Assembly (NCBI GenBank): GCA_027943335.1
Contig: BSBK01002082.1
Location: 1,186,001-1,250,000 of the forward strand
Direction: 5' to 3'
DNA length: 64,000 nt
DNA from: Chamaecyparis obtusa
Lineage: Eukaryota; Streptophyta; Pinopsida; Cupressales; Cupressaceae
The position numbers and the translations under genes were made by a program. The notes beneath the pieces are model-generated. The model was not told where the DNA came from, did no database searches, and saw only the letters and a list, made by a program, of their open reading frames with translations. This document shows, in pieces, positions 22,263 to 35,079 of this stretch; position 1 is the first letter of the stretch, and each line of letters starts with the position of its first letter.

Positions 22263-22739
22263 AGGTCAAAATTACAATGTTCACGATGGTCTATAACTTA
22301 AAATATGCAATTAAAGACCTCTATAAAAAATGCAACCCTATTGTGTTTTTCAGCTCCACCTGATATCCTATGTATATGAATTGAGATTGCATATTGAACT
22401 AGGCATCTCCTTCTGCATTTCCTGAAACCAAGAGACTATCACAGTTAACATCTAAATGGCGCATCTCATCATCACAACTAATCCATCTTAAACAATTGAT
22501 TAACCATTCTAGACAAGATGATGATTTAAGTATTGTGTTTTAGAAAAGAACCCATTGAACATTCTAATACTAATTTCTCCCACAATATGAAATACACTAA
22601 AATTTAGTGAAAACCCCTCCAACATTACAACAGTGTATAAAAGGAAACTCAGTGTCTAATCATGGAACTAAGCTCAAGCATGTGTAAATAAACATCAGTC
22701 ATTATCAAATAAACATAAGTCATTATCAAATAAGTTGCA

Positions 22740-25700
22740 TAAATGAGAATCATTTTTTTTTTGGCTCTCTTTTTTTCTGCTTCCTTATATTGTTGCAGAG
22801 GTGTATCCATGTCTAGAGCATCATTTCTTCTTGGCTGTGCACGTGATCTTACTATCCTTTGCAAAGGTGGGTCCTTTGCAATAACAAATACAAGGCTTCA
22901 ATTAAAAACATATTATCATAATTGGGGTTAATTTAAAATATATTCATTATTGTTACAAGCATTTCAATACATTAAAAAATATAAACGTGACACTCTTTAC
23001 CTTGTCCAACCACATCATCTTGCCTGAATGGCTTGAACCTCAACACGCTCATCGGGAACAACATCCTCTACATCCCTTGCAACTATAATACAAAATGTTT
23101 TATTAATCCCAACAAATTATAATTAAATTTTTATTACTACGCCAAATTCAATTTAACATGTTTGCTTGTATTAAATATTCATTAATCAAAATTCGAATGG
23201 AAAATGTATACCTTGAGTACTACAATTCACATTAGAATCGATGCCTCCATCGTGCTCGGCCGGTGCAGTATCAATATCGGTAGGCTGCATTCCAATGTAA
23301 ATAATTAGTGTATTTATTGACAATATATACATATAAATACAAGACAAATACTGAGAAATGTTAATCATTCAATTTACTACATATAAATATATTCACTTTA
23401 AAGTTTTAAACAAATATATAATTAGTGTTTCCTTACTTAAAACAAATATATTCACTTTATGTTGGAACTTAACATCAAATATAGTAATTGGTAAAGTTTT
23501 CAACTTGAAATAAAAATCAATTGGCTTATTTACCTGATCAACAGATCCAGCAGAAGAACCTTGTGCACTCATTGCTCGGTATCATTCAGCCACGACTTTA
23601 TAGCCTTGTTTGAAGCCTATTTTTTTGTCCTCTTCTATAATCATTTTTTTGAACTCCAAGGCCTGTATTTTTTATTGGTATCATGAATTTTTATTTTAGT
23701 GAATTTCATCAAAACTAAATTGATTGAAATTTAATTATAAATATTTTCATATGATTTTTCATTTACTAATACTTACAACTCGTGCAACAAATTTTGAATA
23801 TCGACCCGAGCCAAGCCTGTGTTGCCCATGCTTTTGTTTTCTTGCTGTTGTTGCCTTTGTTGTATCAGGCAACCTATGTGATGTTTGAAGTATGTTAGAT
23901 CACATAAGTACAAAGAGTAAATAGTACATAATTTCATTATTAACATTATCATGTACCATCTTTCCTCGAGTGATACTACTCGTCCACTATGTCTTGTACT
24001 TCTCTCAAGTGCATCCTTTTAAAGATCCTCCCACTCATTAATAAGAATATAGGGAGGCTGCTCGTAATAAGGGTTTTGTTCTATTTGGCTCCTGTAGTTG
24101 TCCCTAATATACTTCAAAACAGTGCCCGCTTTGTCAAGGAGTCTAAGTCTATGAAAGACTTCGGGTCCAAAAAGTGTTGTCGTAGAGTCAATGAGCTTAT
24201 TCTTTAACCCTTTATCTTGTACTAACCACCTTTTAAGAAAACACACTGTTAGATTCATAAATGAAGTGAAACTATCTTTGAATATACTTAAAGAAAGGGA
24301 TGAAACAGAATCTAATTTTGCAATGAAATCAAAATATGATACCATGTGCATATCGTCAGCCCGAAAATGCGCAAACATTCATCATTAAGTTTTTCATAAA
24401 ATAGATTATTCCGTGCAAGATAATAATGAGATTATTATAATTAGTTATTGCAAGGGACCACACAGGGGGTTAGTGCATTATGTTATGAGTGTTATATTGT
24501 ATAGTAAAAGAAAGGACCAGTCTTTAAAGTACTTAGAAGCTGGGCTACTCTCAAGGGAAGTCCATCTTCATTGCTCATGAGCAATTGATCACATTGTATT
24601 GTTCTCGTACATTTAACATGAGTACATCCAGGACTTGCGTCATTGCGTCCTACATAAAATGAATCCAATATTACAAAATGCCCCCTAAGAAAGAATATAT
24701 AGTTCAAGTGAAATAAAGACATAATAAACAAGAGAGAAAAAGAGGAGTCTACTTACCAATAGTAGGTGTACTTGCCGACATTTTAGGTGGAACTACCTCT
24801 GTGGATCTGATCCTCGTACTAGGCATCATACTCAACATAGGTTCAATAGAAGGTGCTGAACAAAAATATTGTTAGAGCATAAAAAAATATGGATAACCAT
24901 GGACAAGATGGAGGATGAAACATGTGATGTACCATCTAAAGTATTTGCATCTAAGGTAATGCCCTTTAATCTATTTATCATCCCCTGTAAAGAGAACATA
25001 TATATATTTTAGTTAATGACATAAATAAAATAGTATACTATAAAAATCATTACTGAACTTTTGTTATAATTAAAAACTACATTAATAATTACTCTATAGT
25101 TCTGAACATGACCAATCAACATATCTGTTGCCCTCTGTATTTCAGGAGTGTGAGGTTGAATATTTTCCATTTGAGCTAACTCTTTTGATATTGCACGAAG
25201 GACCCTTTCTAGTGCAATCACAGGATCAACCTCTGATAAAAAATCAACATCGAATGGATCATGCTCATTCTGTGGCTCCTCATGGACTACTTGTTCCTTT
25301 CCCTTTCTTTGATTAGCACTCGTTTGTGAGAACAATATTATTAGCCCTTTATTTAAAAGCAATCCAAAATAGTAGAACAACAAAATATACGCATTAACAT
25401 AAGAAAAATACGCAGTAACATTTTTCTTGTATGTGCATATGTACAACAACAATGAGTTTTACCTGTCGGGAAGAAGAAGTCCCATGAGAACTATCACCGC
25501 TGTGCGTATCGTGTGGTTGTTGATCCATACTATAGCTCTGTATTTCAAAAAAAATCATTCAAACATGTTAAAACACATGTTCTTATTCTAAGTTACGTTG
25601 AATAATAAATAGTTATCAAAATGTGTACCACCTTGTCCATGATAGTGATGAGGTTTTTTGTATCTATGCAATTCAAATTGTAATCGATAAGAAACTCCTC

Positions 25701-26500
25701 GCCTCCACGTATTGATTTGATCACACATACAAATACATGATTTACCTCACGCGCCTCAAATATGCAATTGGGTTGCTTCTTAGTTGACGTAGGTCATGTA
25801 CTGTTTATAAAACCTCCAATATTCCCTGATGCTTTTGGTCTTCCGTCAACGTATATAGCTACTTTCTTACTTTGTTCACTGACTTTTTGTTGTATATAAT
25901 TTTCCGCGAGTGCATACCTACACATACTTTTTTTATATTTAACAATTTGCATCCAACTACTGTAATCATAACAAGATCCGACATACTCCATCAATTTGAC
26001 AACTTTTTTGTAAGAGACTTTTATGCCATCCATAGAAAATAGGCCCAAACCATGTAATGAAGAAGGTGCTATGCGATATATCCTCTGTTTAACACAAAAA
26101 TTAGTGTTTATTGGAGGAAGTTCATCAAGGACCCATTGTTTCTATATGTGTTTGTACCTAAATGGCAGCTCAAATTCGCCTTTGCTTTCATCATCATAAG
26201 AACATGACCCCCCTTGAGAAAGGAAAATTTTTATGCATTTATTGAATTTCTTTCTGATCTTTTGACATCGAGTCAATCTCATTGAATTACACGTACTAAA
26301 TGTCTTACTTTCTTCTTCCATTCCTAGATTTTCCTCACTCAAGGAAGACAATTCTGACAAATACCTTTTCACTAGTACCTGCACCTCATGCAATGAGAAA
26401 GATAGGTGGCAATGAGAGTATTTTACATATGGTAAAAAACATTAATCTCTATGGGGTGTATTGACTTGTACCTGACAATCCATGAGATTGTGTGGGATAC
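22740..26500 (-). pseudogene. multi-exon SET-domain / Transposase_24-like gene carried by the CACTA
   Basis: About 12 minus-strand exons follow from splice signals and frame. They are 26472-26500, 26378-25632 (SET), 25537-25463, about 25325-25093, 24984-24933, 24855-24757, 24649 to about 24545, 24229-23957, 23873-23777, 23662-23534, 23284-23212, 23082-23001, and a lysine-rich end near 22880-22750. Most junctions keep phase. The middle and end (LIDSTTTLFGPEVFHRLR, KYIRDNYRSQIEQNPYYEQP, INEWEDL, SGRVVSLEERW, HGQHRLGSGRYSKFVARV) resemble the plant Transposase_24 accessory protein of CACTA elements. Four or more in-frame stops (for example TAG 26142, TGA 25794, TGA 23582) make it a pseudogene. 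Whether SET and the rest were one protein is inferred from phase-compatible exons. Confidence 0.6.
25632..26378 (-). pseudogene. SET domain exon (747 bp)
   Basis: One frame, bounded by GTGCAG and GTGGTA. After about 95 residues rich in charged amino acids come the SET hallmarks in order: IAPSSLHGLGLFS (N-flank, GxG), KLMEYVGSCYDYSSW (EYxG), VAIYVDGRPKASGNIGGFIN (the GN.xxFIN core), PNCIFE, then VFVCVIKSIRGGEEFLIDY (GEE.xxDY, catalytic Y). SET domains methylate lysines of histones and other proteins using S-adenosylmethionine. The usual NHSC is NST here, as in some plant SET relatives. Two stops: TAG 26142-26144 before the domain and TGA 25794-25796 within it. Sequence conservation around the stops suggests recent loss. 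Confidence 0.7.
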
Positions 26501-26643
26501 CTGACATAAGATAATAGTTATATAATCAGACAAACATAGTTCACTCCATAGTTTTCATTATATCTTGTGAAGGACATTATTCATTGTTAAAATTATCTAT
26601 TTATCCAACAATATTTTGAATATCTCAGCATTGCATATAACTA

Positions 26644-26706
26644 AACATCTCAGCATTGCATGGGACACCACTATTGTGGCATTTCATCAAACAGTTCTCG
26701 TGCCTT
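26644..26706 (-). pseudogene. captured PPR gene fragment in the CACTA
   Basis: About 60 bp read KARELFDEMPQ..., then VVSWNAM-like codons in a shifted frame. The plus-strand DNA (CATCAAACAGTTCTCGTGCC) closely resembles the repeat units of the PPR gene at 11.3-14.3 kb (CTGTCAAACAGTTCACGTGCC). It lies just upstream of the SET gene. Gene scraps inside CACTA elements are well known; the donor here is a PLS-type PPR gene. Confidence 0.55.
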
Positions 26707-27209
26707 TCCACTAGTGTTTTTTTTACATCTTGTGAAAGACTTTATACATTGTTAAAATTATCTGTTTATACTTTCAGAATTAGCTCACTCCATTGTAGGG
26801 AACAAAGAGAATCCCTTGTGATTTAACATCATTAAGATGCCTCCTTTCATTAGCTTCATGTCACCTTCTCATAGCTTCCTATGTGTTTCATCCTTCATTT
26901 ATACACTTACTTCCTAAGGGGTATTCTTGATTTCAAACACATCGAGTTGCTACAACTGAATTATAAATCATGAATTCACTATAAAATTAATTCACTATAA
27001 ATCAAGGGGCATTATAAATCATGAATTTGCTATAAAATTAATGTATTGCTCTAGATTTTATATGGACATTTTGTCAAATGGTTGACATGTATGTTTATTC
27101 AAATGAATTTATATCATTTGGAATGGATATATGATCGGTTGATATCGAATTCTATGTCAAGATTTATAACATTAAATTGATCATAGTTAGAAGACTCGGA
27201 CACAAGAAG

Positions 27210-27480
27210 AATATGAGTATAGCCAATTTTCAGAAGAATATGAATGAATGCAAACATACATAAGTGGATAAACATAAATAATGAAGGTACCTGATATTGC
27301 CTAAAGTAATGAAGTGTTGACCTTGGGTTCAATCCAGTATGCTCATGTATGATCCAGAAACTGCAAAGAAAAAAAGGATGGGGTTAGATCCAAAGGATCT
27401 AAGAAATGCATGACACCCTATTATTGATCCTCATTTACAATTATGCATGTGCATAGTTAAGCCATACACTTCTAAAAGGA
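27210..27480 (-). repeat. dispersed 270-bp repeat with an exon-like core, copy 1
   Basis: Shares GCCAA.TTTCAGAAGAATATGAATG...CATACATAAGTGGAT...TGCAAAG...TTATGCATGTGCATAGT with copies at 31110-31390 and 34615-34870. On the minus strand a pyrimidine tract ending CTTTGCAG is followed by a frame reading WIIHEHTGLNPRSTLHYFRQYQ and then GTACCT, as an exon would be. Confidence 0.6.
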
Positions 27481-27847
27481 ACTATGCTACAGAACATGTG
27501 CACTCAGGAACATGTGCAGTGTATAGGCATTGGAATCCAAATGAAGCCCTACATTTATGTCTCTATGAACACCTGGTGAATCACTGTTGTGGTTGCATTT
27601 ATGTCTCTATGAACACCTAGTGAATCACTATTGTGACTACATCATCCAAATAGTGCAACAACAACACTAGATGTTGTTGTTCCATCTGGTGTTGCTATGG
27701 CATCATTTTCAAATGATGCATCCACAACAGTAACCCACCATGCCCATCAACACAAGGCATACATGATCAAGCATAAACAATGGAGGGGACATTATCAAGG
27801 TCAAATTAGAGGTCAAATTTCATTGCTTGAAATTTTATATTTGTACA

Positions 27848-29350
27848 GTTATAAAATTTCATGCCTTGAAATTTTATAACATAGTTCCTTAGCATTTGAT
27901 CTTCATATTGCAGCCATGACTTGAGGTAGGCATTCAAGCTTTGTCTTCTCATTTGTAATTTTTTTAAATTTGAAGAGCTGCTGCGAAGATGACACTGCAC
28001 TTTTGCATGGCGCGAAGAGGGCATTCGAGTTTGGCTCGCGGGCTACAAGCTAGGGCATCATGCATTGTTTAGAGCTCACTATTTGAGCACCTCATGTCCC
28101 TATTTGATTGGCCGGTGCTCTGTTTGTTATATTGAGTTTGCATCATATATGTAGTCTTAATAAATATTTTATAAAACAACATAAAACTAACCCAAAATAC
28201 TTTGTCTTAATAAAATTTTAATAAAACAATATATTTAGTCTTAATAAAATCTTATAAAACAACATATATTGTGTGAAGTGTTTGATCTCTCTTTATTTGT
28301 TTTGTTGTTGATATTCACTATGTGGTACTCCCCACTTATGATCATTTCATGAGGAAATGTCTTGATGGCTCACGGGCTGCAAACTAGGGCATCATACATT
28401 GTTCATGAGCTCACTGTTTAATACTGGCATTGTTTACATCTTTTCATTTGGAATGCTTGATGACATGCGAGCTTTGAGAGCTAGGGCATCATTGCTATTA
28501 CCTTCAAGGCATTGTGTGAAGTGTTTGATCTCTCTTTATTTGTTTTGTTGTTGATATTCACTATGTGGTACTCCCCATTTATGATCATTTCATGAGGAAA
28601 TGTCTTGATGGTTCGCAGGCTGCAAGCTAGGGCATCATACATTATTTATGAGCTCACTGTTTGAGCACCAACCAATCAAATAAGGACATGAGGTGCTCAA
28701 ATAGTGAGCTCATAATGACATAAACAATGCATGATGCCCTAGCAAAACAACAAAACAAATAAAGAGAGATCAAACACTTCACACAATATATGTTGTTCTA
28801 TAAGATTTTATTAAGACTAAATATATTGTTTTATTAAGATTTTATTAAGACAAAGTATTTTGGGTTAGTTTTATGTTGTTTTATAAGATTTTATTAAGAC
28901 TAAATATATGATCATACATTAATACACTTACTATTTTGAATTTGAGCTCGGACATCATGCAATGTTATTGCTGTCATTGCATACTTGCTGCTGTTGTGCA
29001 CCATATATTATTTTATACACTATTTATTTCATTGAGACCATGAGCTTGGCATTTGTAATGTATTTTCTATTATTGGATCAATGCTACCATGTTGCTGAGG
29101 CTGTAGATGCATTGAATCACCACTGACATTCTATTTTGATAGCAACAATATAACAAATAGAGAACCTGCCAATCAAATAGGGACATTAGTAAGACATTTA
29201 ATGCATTATTACTTCATCATGATGATAAAAATTTCATTGGCTTAAAGCACATAGAATGTGGGTAGATGAATTGAATCACCACTTCCATTCTATTTTGATG
29301 AAGAGGAACTATGTTATAAAATTTCAAGGCATGAAATTTTATAACCGTAC
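27848..29350. repeat. inverted pair TATAAAATTTCAxGxxxTGAAATTTTATA bounding 1.4 kb
   Basis: A palindromic segment near 27850-27885 returns in inverse orientation at 29312-29350 (ACTATGTTATAAAATTTCAA). Between them lie inverted versions of the 243-bp array units and a stretch (27905-28040) that is itself inverted relative to 35880-36060. Confidence 0.5.
28260..28910. repeat. repeat array, orientation A
   Basis: The module runs TGTGTGAAGTGTTTGATCTC, then TTTGTTTTGTTGTTGATATTCACTATGTGGTACTCCCC, then ATCATTTCATGAGGAAATGTCTTGATGG, then GCTGCAA.CTAGGGCATCAT. It occurs twice and then runs back in reverse complement from about 28670. No coding sense. Confidence 0.7.
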
Positions 29351-29439
29351 ATTTATTTTATGAGTATAACTGTACAACAGAAGAGCACCCACATGCCTTG
29401 GTTGTTATTGGTCTATGAAAAGTTTTGGTTTTCCTTTCC

Positions 29440-30975
29440 CAATTGAGATGTCATCCTAAGATTCAAAAGGACTACAGTACTAGTGAGGGCACCTAGATAG
29501 GGCTGTTTGGTACCTAGTGTTCCTAAATTTTAGCTTGTAGTGGCTTTAGCCAAGCCACCATGTTAGGGAGAGGCCTATTTGGTCTCTCTAGGTGTGCTAT
29601 CTAGTGTTTGTTCTTCTTTATTCTTTTGAGTCCTTGGTGTGTCTTTTGGAGCCTGGTTGCAACACTCTTAGCCAACTTTGCTAGGTTGCCTGTCATAGGA
29701 CAGTGTTCTAAAGTTGAACAAATGGCCTCTTTAATGTTTTAGAGGTTTGAAAATGGCCTTTATGACCCTTACTAAATCAAGGATTGAGTTCTTTTGAGGT
29801 GTGTGTAGGTGGTTTTTCTATCCACCAAAAGTTGCTTGACAACTTTGAAAGTTGTCATGACAATTTTTCTTGCAAAATCATGTAACTGGCTCAAGAGATC
29901 GCTAGCCCGATCCATGGGCCCTAACACTGAGGAGGGAGCTATTTAAGCTTTGAAAACCATAATTTGAGGCGTAGGGAAGAGTGTAGTTCAAAGAACACAC
30001 TTTTGGTTGCAGTTAGATTGTGTAACTAGTTTTCCTTTGACAGAGATATACATTTTTGTGTTGACAGAGATAAGAAATGGATTGAATATCTGATTGTAAT
30101 GTTTGCATGTGATGATTGTTAATGTTTTTGAATTCCTAGGATAGTTATTTAGCATTTCATTTTAGTTTTGAGTTAGTCTTCATAGTTTTCTTTATTTTGG
30201 CCTGTCTCAGGTTACTACTGACAGAGCCTTAAATAATGGAGTGCTAGAGAACTCTCCCACCGTACAATCTGTATGGGTCTATGGGATTTGTGTCTAGACT
30301 CCTTGTAATATATGTTATGCAAAGGAGGGGCCCTAGAAAGTTTAGGATGTATCTATAAACTGATTCCCTAGGCAAGCTATCAGTGTTTGGTTAGGGGTTA
30401 GTGTGATGTTGCAGAGAAAATGGAGTGATTGAGGCCGCTCAAAGCTTGGTTCAAATGATGTGGAGGGGAGGTCAGATGAATGATCAAGCATCTCCAATGT
30501 AGAGAGAGGTCAGGGGATTGTCGATACAAGGGAAAATACTAAACCCTCATTATTATAGACAGTGAGTTACCAAACCCTCATTTATAGCCCCATTTTCGGT
30601 AGGCCCTGTATGAACAATATGGGAAAAGAAGATCGATAGAATCTTAAAGCCCTCCCAAAAGGGTATTTGAATCCATAATTAGTTGGATGCTTTTCTCAGA
30701 GAAGATTGGAGTTATTAGCAGAAAAAGGTCAATTAGGCCTACTAAATCTAGTAGCCTTTTTAGGCTAGACAACAGACAAAACTTTTTAGAAGGGATAGAG
30801 AGGTTCCTAGAACAATGAACTTTATCATATTCTTGGTGTCATAGACTGAACGGAGAAAGGAGGAGTTTGAAACTTCTTAGAAGGGGACTAGGATAGCATC
30901 CTTAAGGCTAGGAGATTAGCCTCTTTGATTCTAGGAGGGCCTAGGACAAAGTTATAGGAAGGTCTATGTAACATC
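29440..30975. other. 1.5-kb G/C-richer insert, unassigned
   Basis: Different in composition from the arrays on both sides and without their motifs. Contains a TATTTAAGC box near 29941 followed by a transcribed-looking leader, and TTGACAGAGATA repeats near 30035 and 30062. Could be a solo LTR or other insertion. I could not fix its ends and found no coding frame. Confidence 0.3.
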
Positions 30976-31109
30976 AAGTACCCTAGTTTGCATTATTAGA
31001 TGATCTTGTTTAATTTGTGTTCATTTCATGCAAAGACACATGTAAAGGAAAATAAATTTTTGCATCTAAAGATTACATGTATATATATGAAAAATAACTT
31101 GTATATACT

Positions 31110-31390
31110 ATACAAGGAAAATAACTTTCAGAAGAAAATGCAAGAGTACAGGCATACATAGGAGGATGAACATAAATAATAAGGGTGCTAGAAATTGCCT
31201 GAAGTGATGAATTTTTGACCCGGGTATGAATCTAGTGTGCCCTTGTGTGATCCAGAACCTGCAAAGAAAAGAGAGATGGGGGTTACATAAAAAATATCTA
31301 AGCAATGAATGACATCCTATTACTGATCCTCATCTATAATTATGCATGTGCATAGTCAAGCCATACACTTCTGAAAGAAAAACCATGCTA
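31110..31390 (-). repeat. dispersed 270-bp repeat with exon-like core, copy 2
   Basis: Most diverged of three copies. Minus-strand TTTTCTTTGCAG precedes a frame FWITQGHTRFIPGSKIHHFRQF, alignable to copies 1 and 3. Confidence 0.55.
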
Positions 31391-31979
31391 CAAGACATGT
31401 GCACTCAGAAGAATGTTGCAGAGAGTAAAATGCTGCATTTATGTTTGCATGAACACCTGGTGAGTCACTATTGTGATTTCAAGTAAAGATCATAACATCA
31501 CAACATGATTGGTAGCCCCAAGGAGGCCCCATTGCATGCAGTGAGTAAGCTACATCAAAATAAAGAGGTACACAAATCTGCATCATCTATACTGATGTCC
31601 CTATTTGATTGGATGGTGCTCTGTTTGTTATATTGTTGCTATCAAAATAGAATGACAGCAGTGATTCAATGCATCTACAACCTCAACAACATGGCAACAT
31701 CGATCCAATAACAAAAAATACATTACAAATGCCAAGCTCATAGTCTCAATGAAATAAACAGTGTATAAAACAATATATGGTGCACAACAACAACAAGCAT
31801 GCAATGACAATAATAACATTGCATGATGCTCGAGCTCAAATTCAAAATAGTAAGTGTATTAATGTATGATCTAATAGCAACAATCTCATTGATCATTACC
31901 TTTCACTCCTCCATCATTATAGAAGAGATAACTACCTACAACTATATTTCATAATTCCTCCTTTGAAGTATCTATATAT

Positions 31980-33290
31980 CAAGTATAATTATGAGTTTAC
32001 ATCATATATTTAGTCTTAATAAAATCTTATAAAACAACATAAAACTAACCCAAAATACTTTGTATTAATAAAATCTTAATAAAACAATATATTTAGTCTT
32101 AATAAAATCTTATAGAACAACATATATTGTGTGAAGTGTTTGATCTCTCTTTATTTGTTTTGTTGTTTTGCTAGGGCATCATGCATTGTTTATGTCATTA
32201 TGAGCTCACTGTTTGAGCACCTCATGTCCTTATTTGATTGGTTGGTGCTCAAACAGTGAGCTCATAAACAATGCATGATGCCCTAGCTTGCAGCCCGCGA
32301 ACCATCAAGATATTTTCTCATGAAATGATCATAAACATGGAGTACCACATAGTGAATATCAATAACAAAATAAATAAAGAGAGATCAAACACTTCACATA
32401 ATGCCTTGAAGGTAATAGCAACGATGCCCTAGCTCTCAAAGATCGCGGGTCATCAAGCATTCCAAATGAAAAGATGTAAACAATGCCAGTATTAAACAAT
32501 GAGCTCATGAACAATGTATGATGCCCTAGTTTGCAGCCCGTGAGCCATCAAGACATTTCCTCATGAAATGATCATAAACGGGGAGTACCACATAGCTAGT
32601 GAATATCAACAACAAAACAAATAAAGAGAGATCAAACACTTTGCACAATATATGTTGTTTTATAAGATTTTATTGAGACTAAATATATTGCTTTATTAAG
32701 ATTTTATTAAGACAAAGTATTTTGGGTTAGTTTTATGTTGTTTTATAAGATATTTATTAAGACTAAATAAATGATGTAAAATCAATATAACAAACAGAGC
32801 ACCGACCAATCAAATAGGGACATGAGTTGCTCAAACAGTGAGCTCATAAACAATGCATGATGCCCTAGCTTGCAGCCCGCGAGTCATCAAGACATTTCCT
32901 CATGAAATGATCATAAATAGGGAGTACCACATAGTGAATATCAACAACAAAATAAATAAAGAGAGATCAAACACTTCACACAATGCCTTGAAGGTAATAG
33001 CAACGATGTCTTAGCTCTCAAAGCTCGCGGGTCATTGAACATTCCAAATGCTAAGATGTAAAAAATGTCATCCAAACATGTGTACTGTGAGTTTCCTTAA
33101 ACAAATGGACTTGTGATGATTTTCACAATAGTACATGTGTTGCAGGAAAGCTCAAAGTACTACTTAAGAAAATATGAATGTTCATCACCTGTGCATATCA
33201 AAGTTGATCAGAGAAGGTATATGCACAACAAAACAAATAAAGAGAGATCAAACACTTCACACAATGCCTTGAAGGTAATAGAAATGATCA
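31980..33290. repeat. repeat array with units in both orientations
   Basis: Contains inverted and direct copies of the same module: AACAAAACAAATAAAGAGAG, ATCAAACACTTCACACAATG, CCTTGAAGGTAATAGCAA.GATG, CCCTAGCTCTCAAAG.TCGCGGGTCAT, GCATGATGCCCTAGCTTGCA. Left part (31980-32250) mirrors 32640-32900 and 28190-28320. Confidence 0.7.
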
Positions 33291-33299
33291 AACACTTCA

Positions 33300-34600
33300 A
33301 AATAGGAACATCAGCCATACACTTCTAAAATGAACTATGCCACAAAACATGGGTGTGTGTTAATGTGATTCAAAATCTATTATGGAAGATTGTTTTATTA
33401 TTGAGATAAGGATATCTTAATTCAACAAGAATAAATGATTTGAGAAATATTTGAATTTAATTTTGACAATAACATGAGGAGTGGATGTATTTCAAGCTTA
33501 AGCGAGACTTCATACCACATAGTATTTGTAGATTATGTTCAATGCGTTATTTACGCTTGTATTGGTGGGAAAACTCTTGAAAATGCGCAAAAGAGATTGC
33601 ATTCAACCGTGTTGTTTACATGACACATGTAGTTTACCTCTAGCCTAAATCAACGTTACGTACAAATCTACGAATGGTGCATGGTACGAAGCTTCACTCA
33701 AGCTTGAAAATGATAAGCATTATGATGTTGAGGTATGGTGTGGTAAGCACAAGTATAGTTTCTCGTAAGCTGCTATTGGTATATAGTTTTTTTTTTTTTT
33801 TTCAATAGTTGTAGAATCCAGCTTCTCTTATACTTACACATATGTATACATTTTGAGCTTGGTTTTAATGTCATGTAAATTTGAATGAAATGGTAATAAT
33901 ATTTAAGAGCAACAAGTATGACATTTTAAACAAGTATGCATATACATTATATAACAAGAGTGATATATTTTAATGGAAACACTTAATGAAAAGGATGCCT
34001 ATATAACAGGAGGAGTGATATATTTTAATGATAGTGGACATAGAAATTGTAGTGAAACTCTATAATTTATTATTGTAAGTGGACATATAAATTGCAGTGT
34101 AAGTAGTAGGATGATTGTAAGTGGACATAGAAATTGCAGTGAAACTCTATAATTTATTATGGCTCAGTGTTGTATATCCATAGTCAATGTCTATTTAAAC
34201 TTTAGGATGATACTTATATGATGGTTTAAGTAAATTTTTATTACCTTGAGACTAGTACACCATGGGATTAGAGGATGGTTGTTATAATAGCAACTATGTG
34301 TCTATGGGATACTTTTATATTTTGTATTAAATGATGATAGATACATATGGGTTTCTTCCTTTTGCAACAGTTTATATTGTGATACTTATATCTTGAATTG
34401 TCAAATGACCAATGAGTGATAATTTCACAAGTGTATCATAATTAAAGGCACGTGACTTTATATTGTACTTAATTTGAATGTCACTGTGTAATATTTTTAC
34501 TTAAGATATTAATCTTAATATATCCCTATGAAGATATCCCTATTTTATTATTGATACCCCTATTTACATCTTTTCATCAAATGACCCAAAAACATCAAGA
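33300..34600. other. AT-rich spacer inside the CACTA
   Basis: No supported gene. A short local repeat GTGGACATA.AAATTGCAGTG.AA occurs three times between 34030 and 34150, and a 17-T run lies near 33786. Confidence 0.4.
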
Positions 34601-34614
34601 ATGGTCCTATATGG

Positions 34615-34870
34615 TCACTAATAGCCAACTTTCAGAAGAATATGAATGAATGCAAACATACATAAGTGGATGAACATAAATAATGAAGGTACTAGATATT
34701 GCCTGAAGTAATGAAGTATTGACCCGGGGTTCAATCCAGTATGCTCTTGTATGATCCAAAACCTGCAAGGAAGGAAAATATGGGGTTAGATCCAAAGGAT
34801 CTAAGCAATGCTTGATACCATATTATAGATCCTCATCTACAATTATGCATGTGCATAGTCAAGCCATACA
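34615..34870 (-). repeat. dispersed 270-bp repeat with exon-like core, copy 3
   Basis: Minus strand: TTCCTTGCAG, then a frame (one of three) reading WIIQEHTGLNPGSILHYFRQY, then CTAGTACC. Closest to copy 1. Confidence 0.55.
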
Positions 34871-35079
34871 CAAACTCAACAACATGGTAGCATTGATCCA
34901 ATAATAGAAAATATATTACAAATGCCAAACTCACGGTCTCAATGAAATAAATAGTGTATAAAACAATATATGGTGCACAACAACAACAAGCATGCAATGC
35001 CAACAATAACATTGCATGATGCCCGAGCTCAAATTTAAAATAGTAAGTGTATTAATGTATGTTTTCTTGATGCTAGATA

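Noticed and set aside
25128..25316. 62-codon plus-strand frame within the CACTA
   Set aside because: Shadow opposite a predicted exon of the SET/Transposase_24-like gene.
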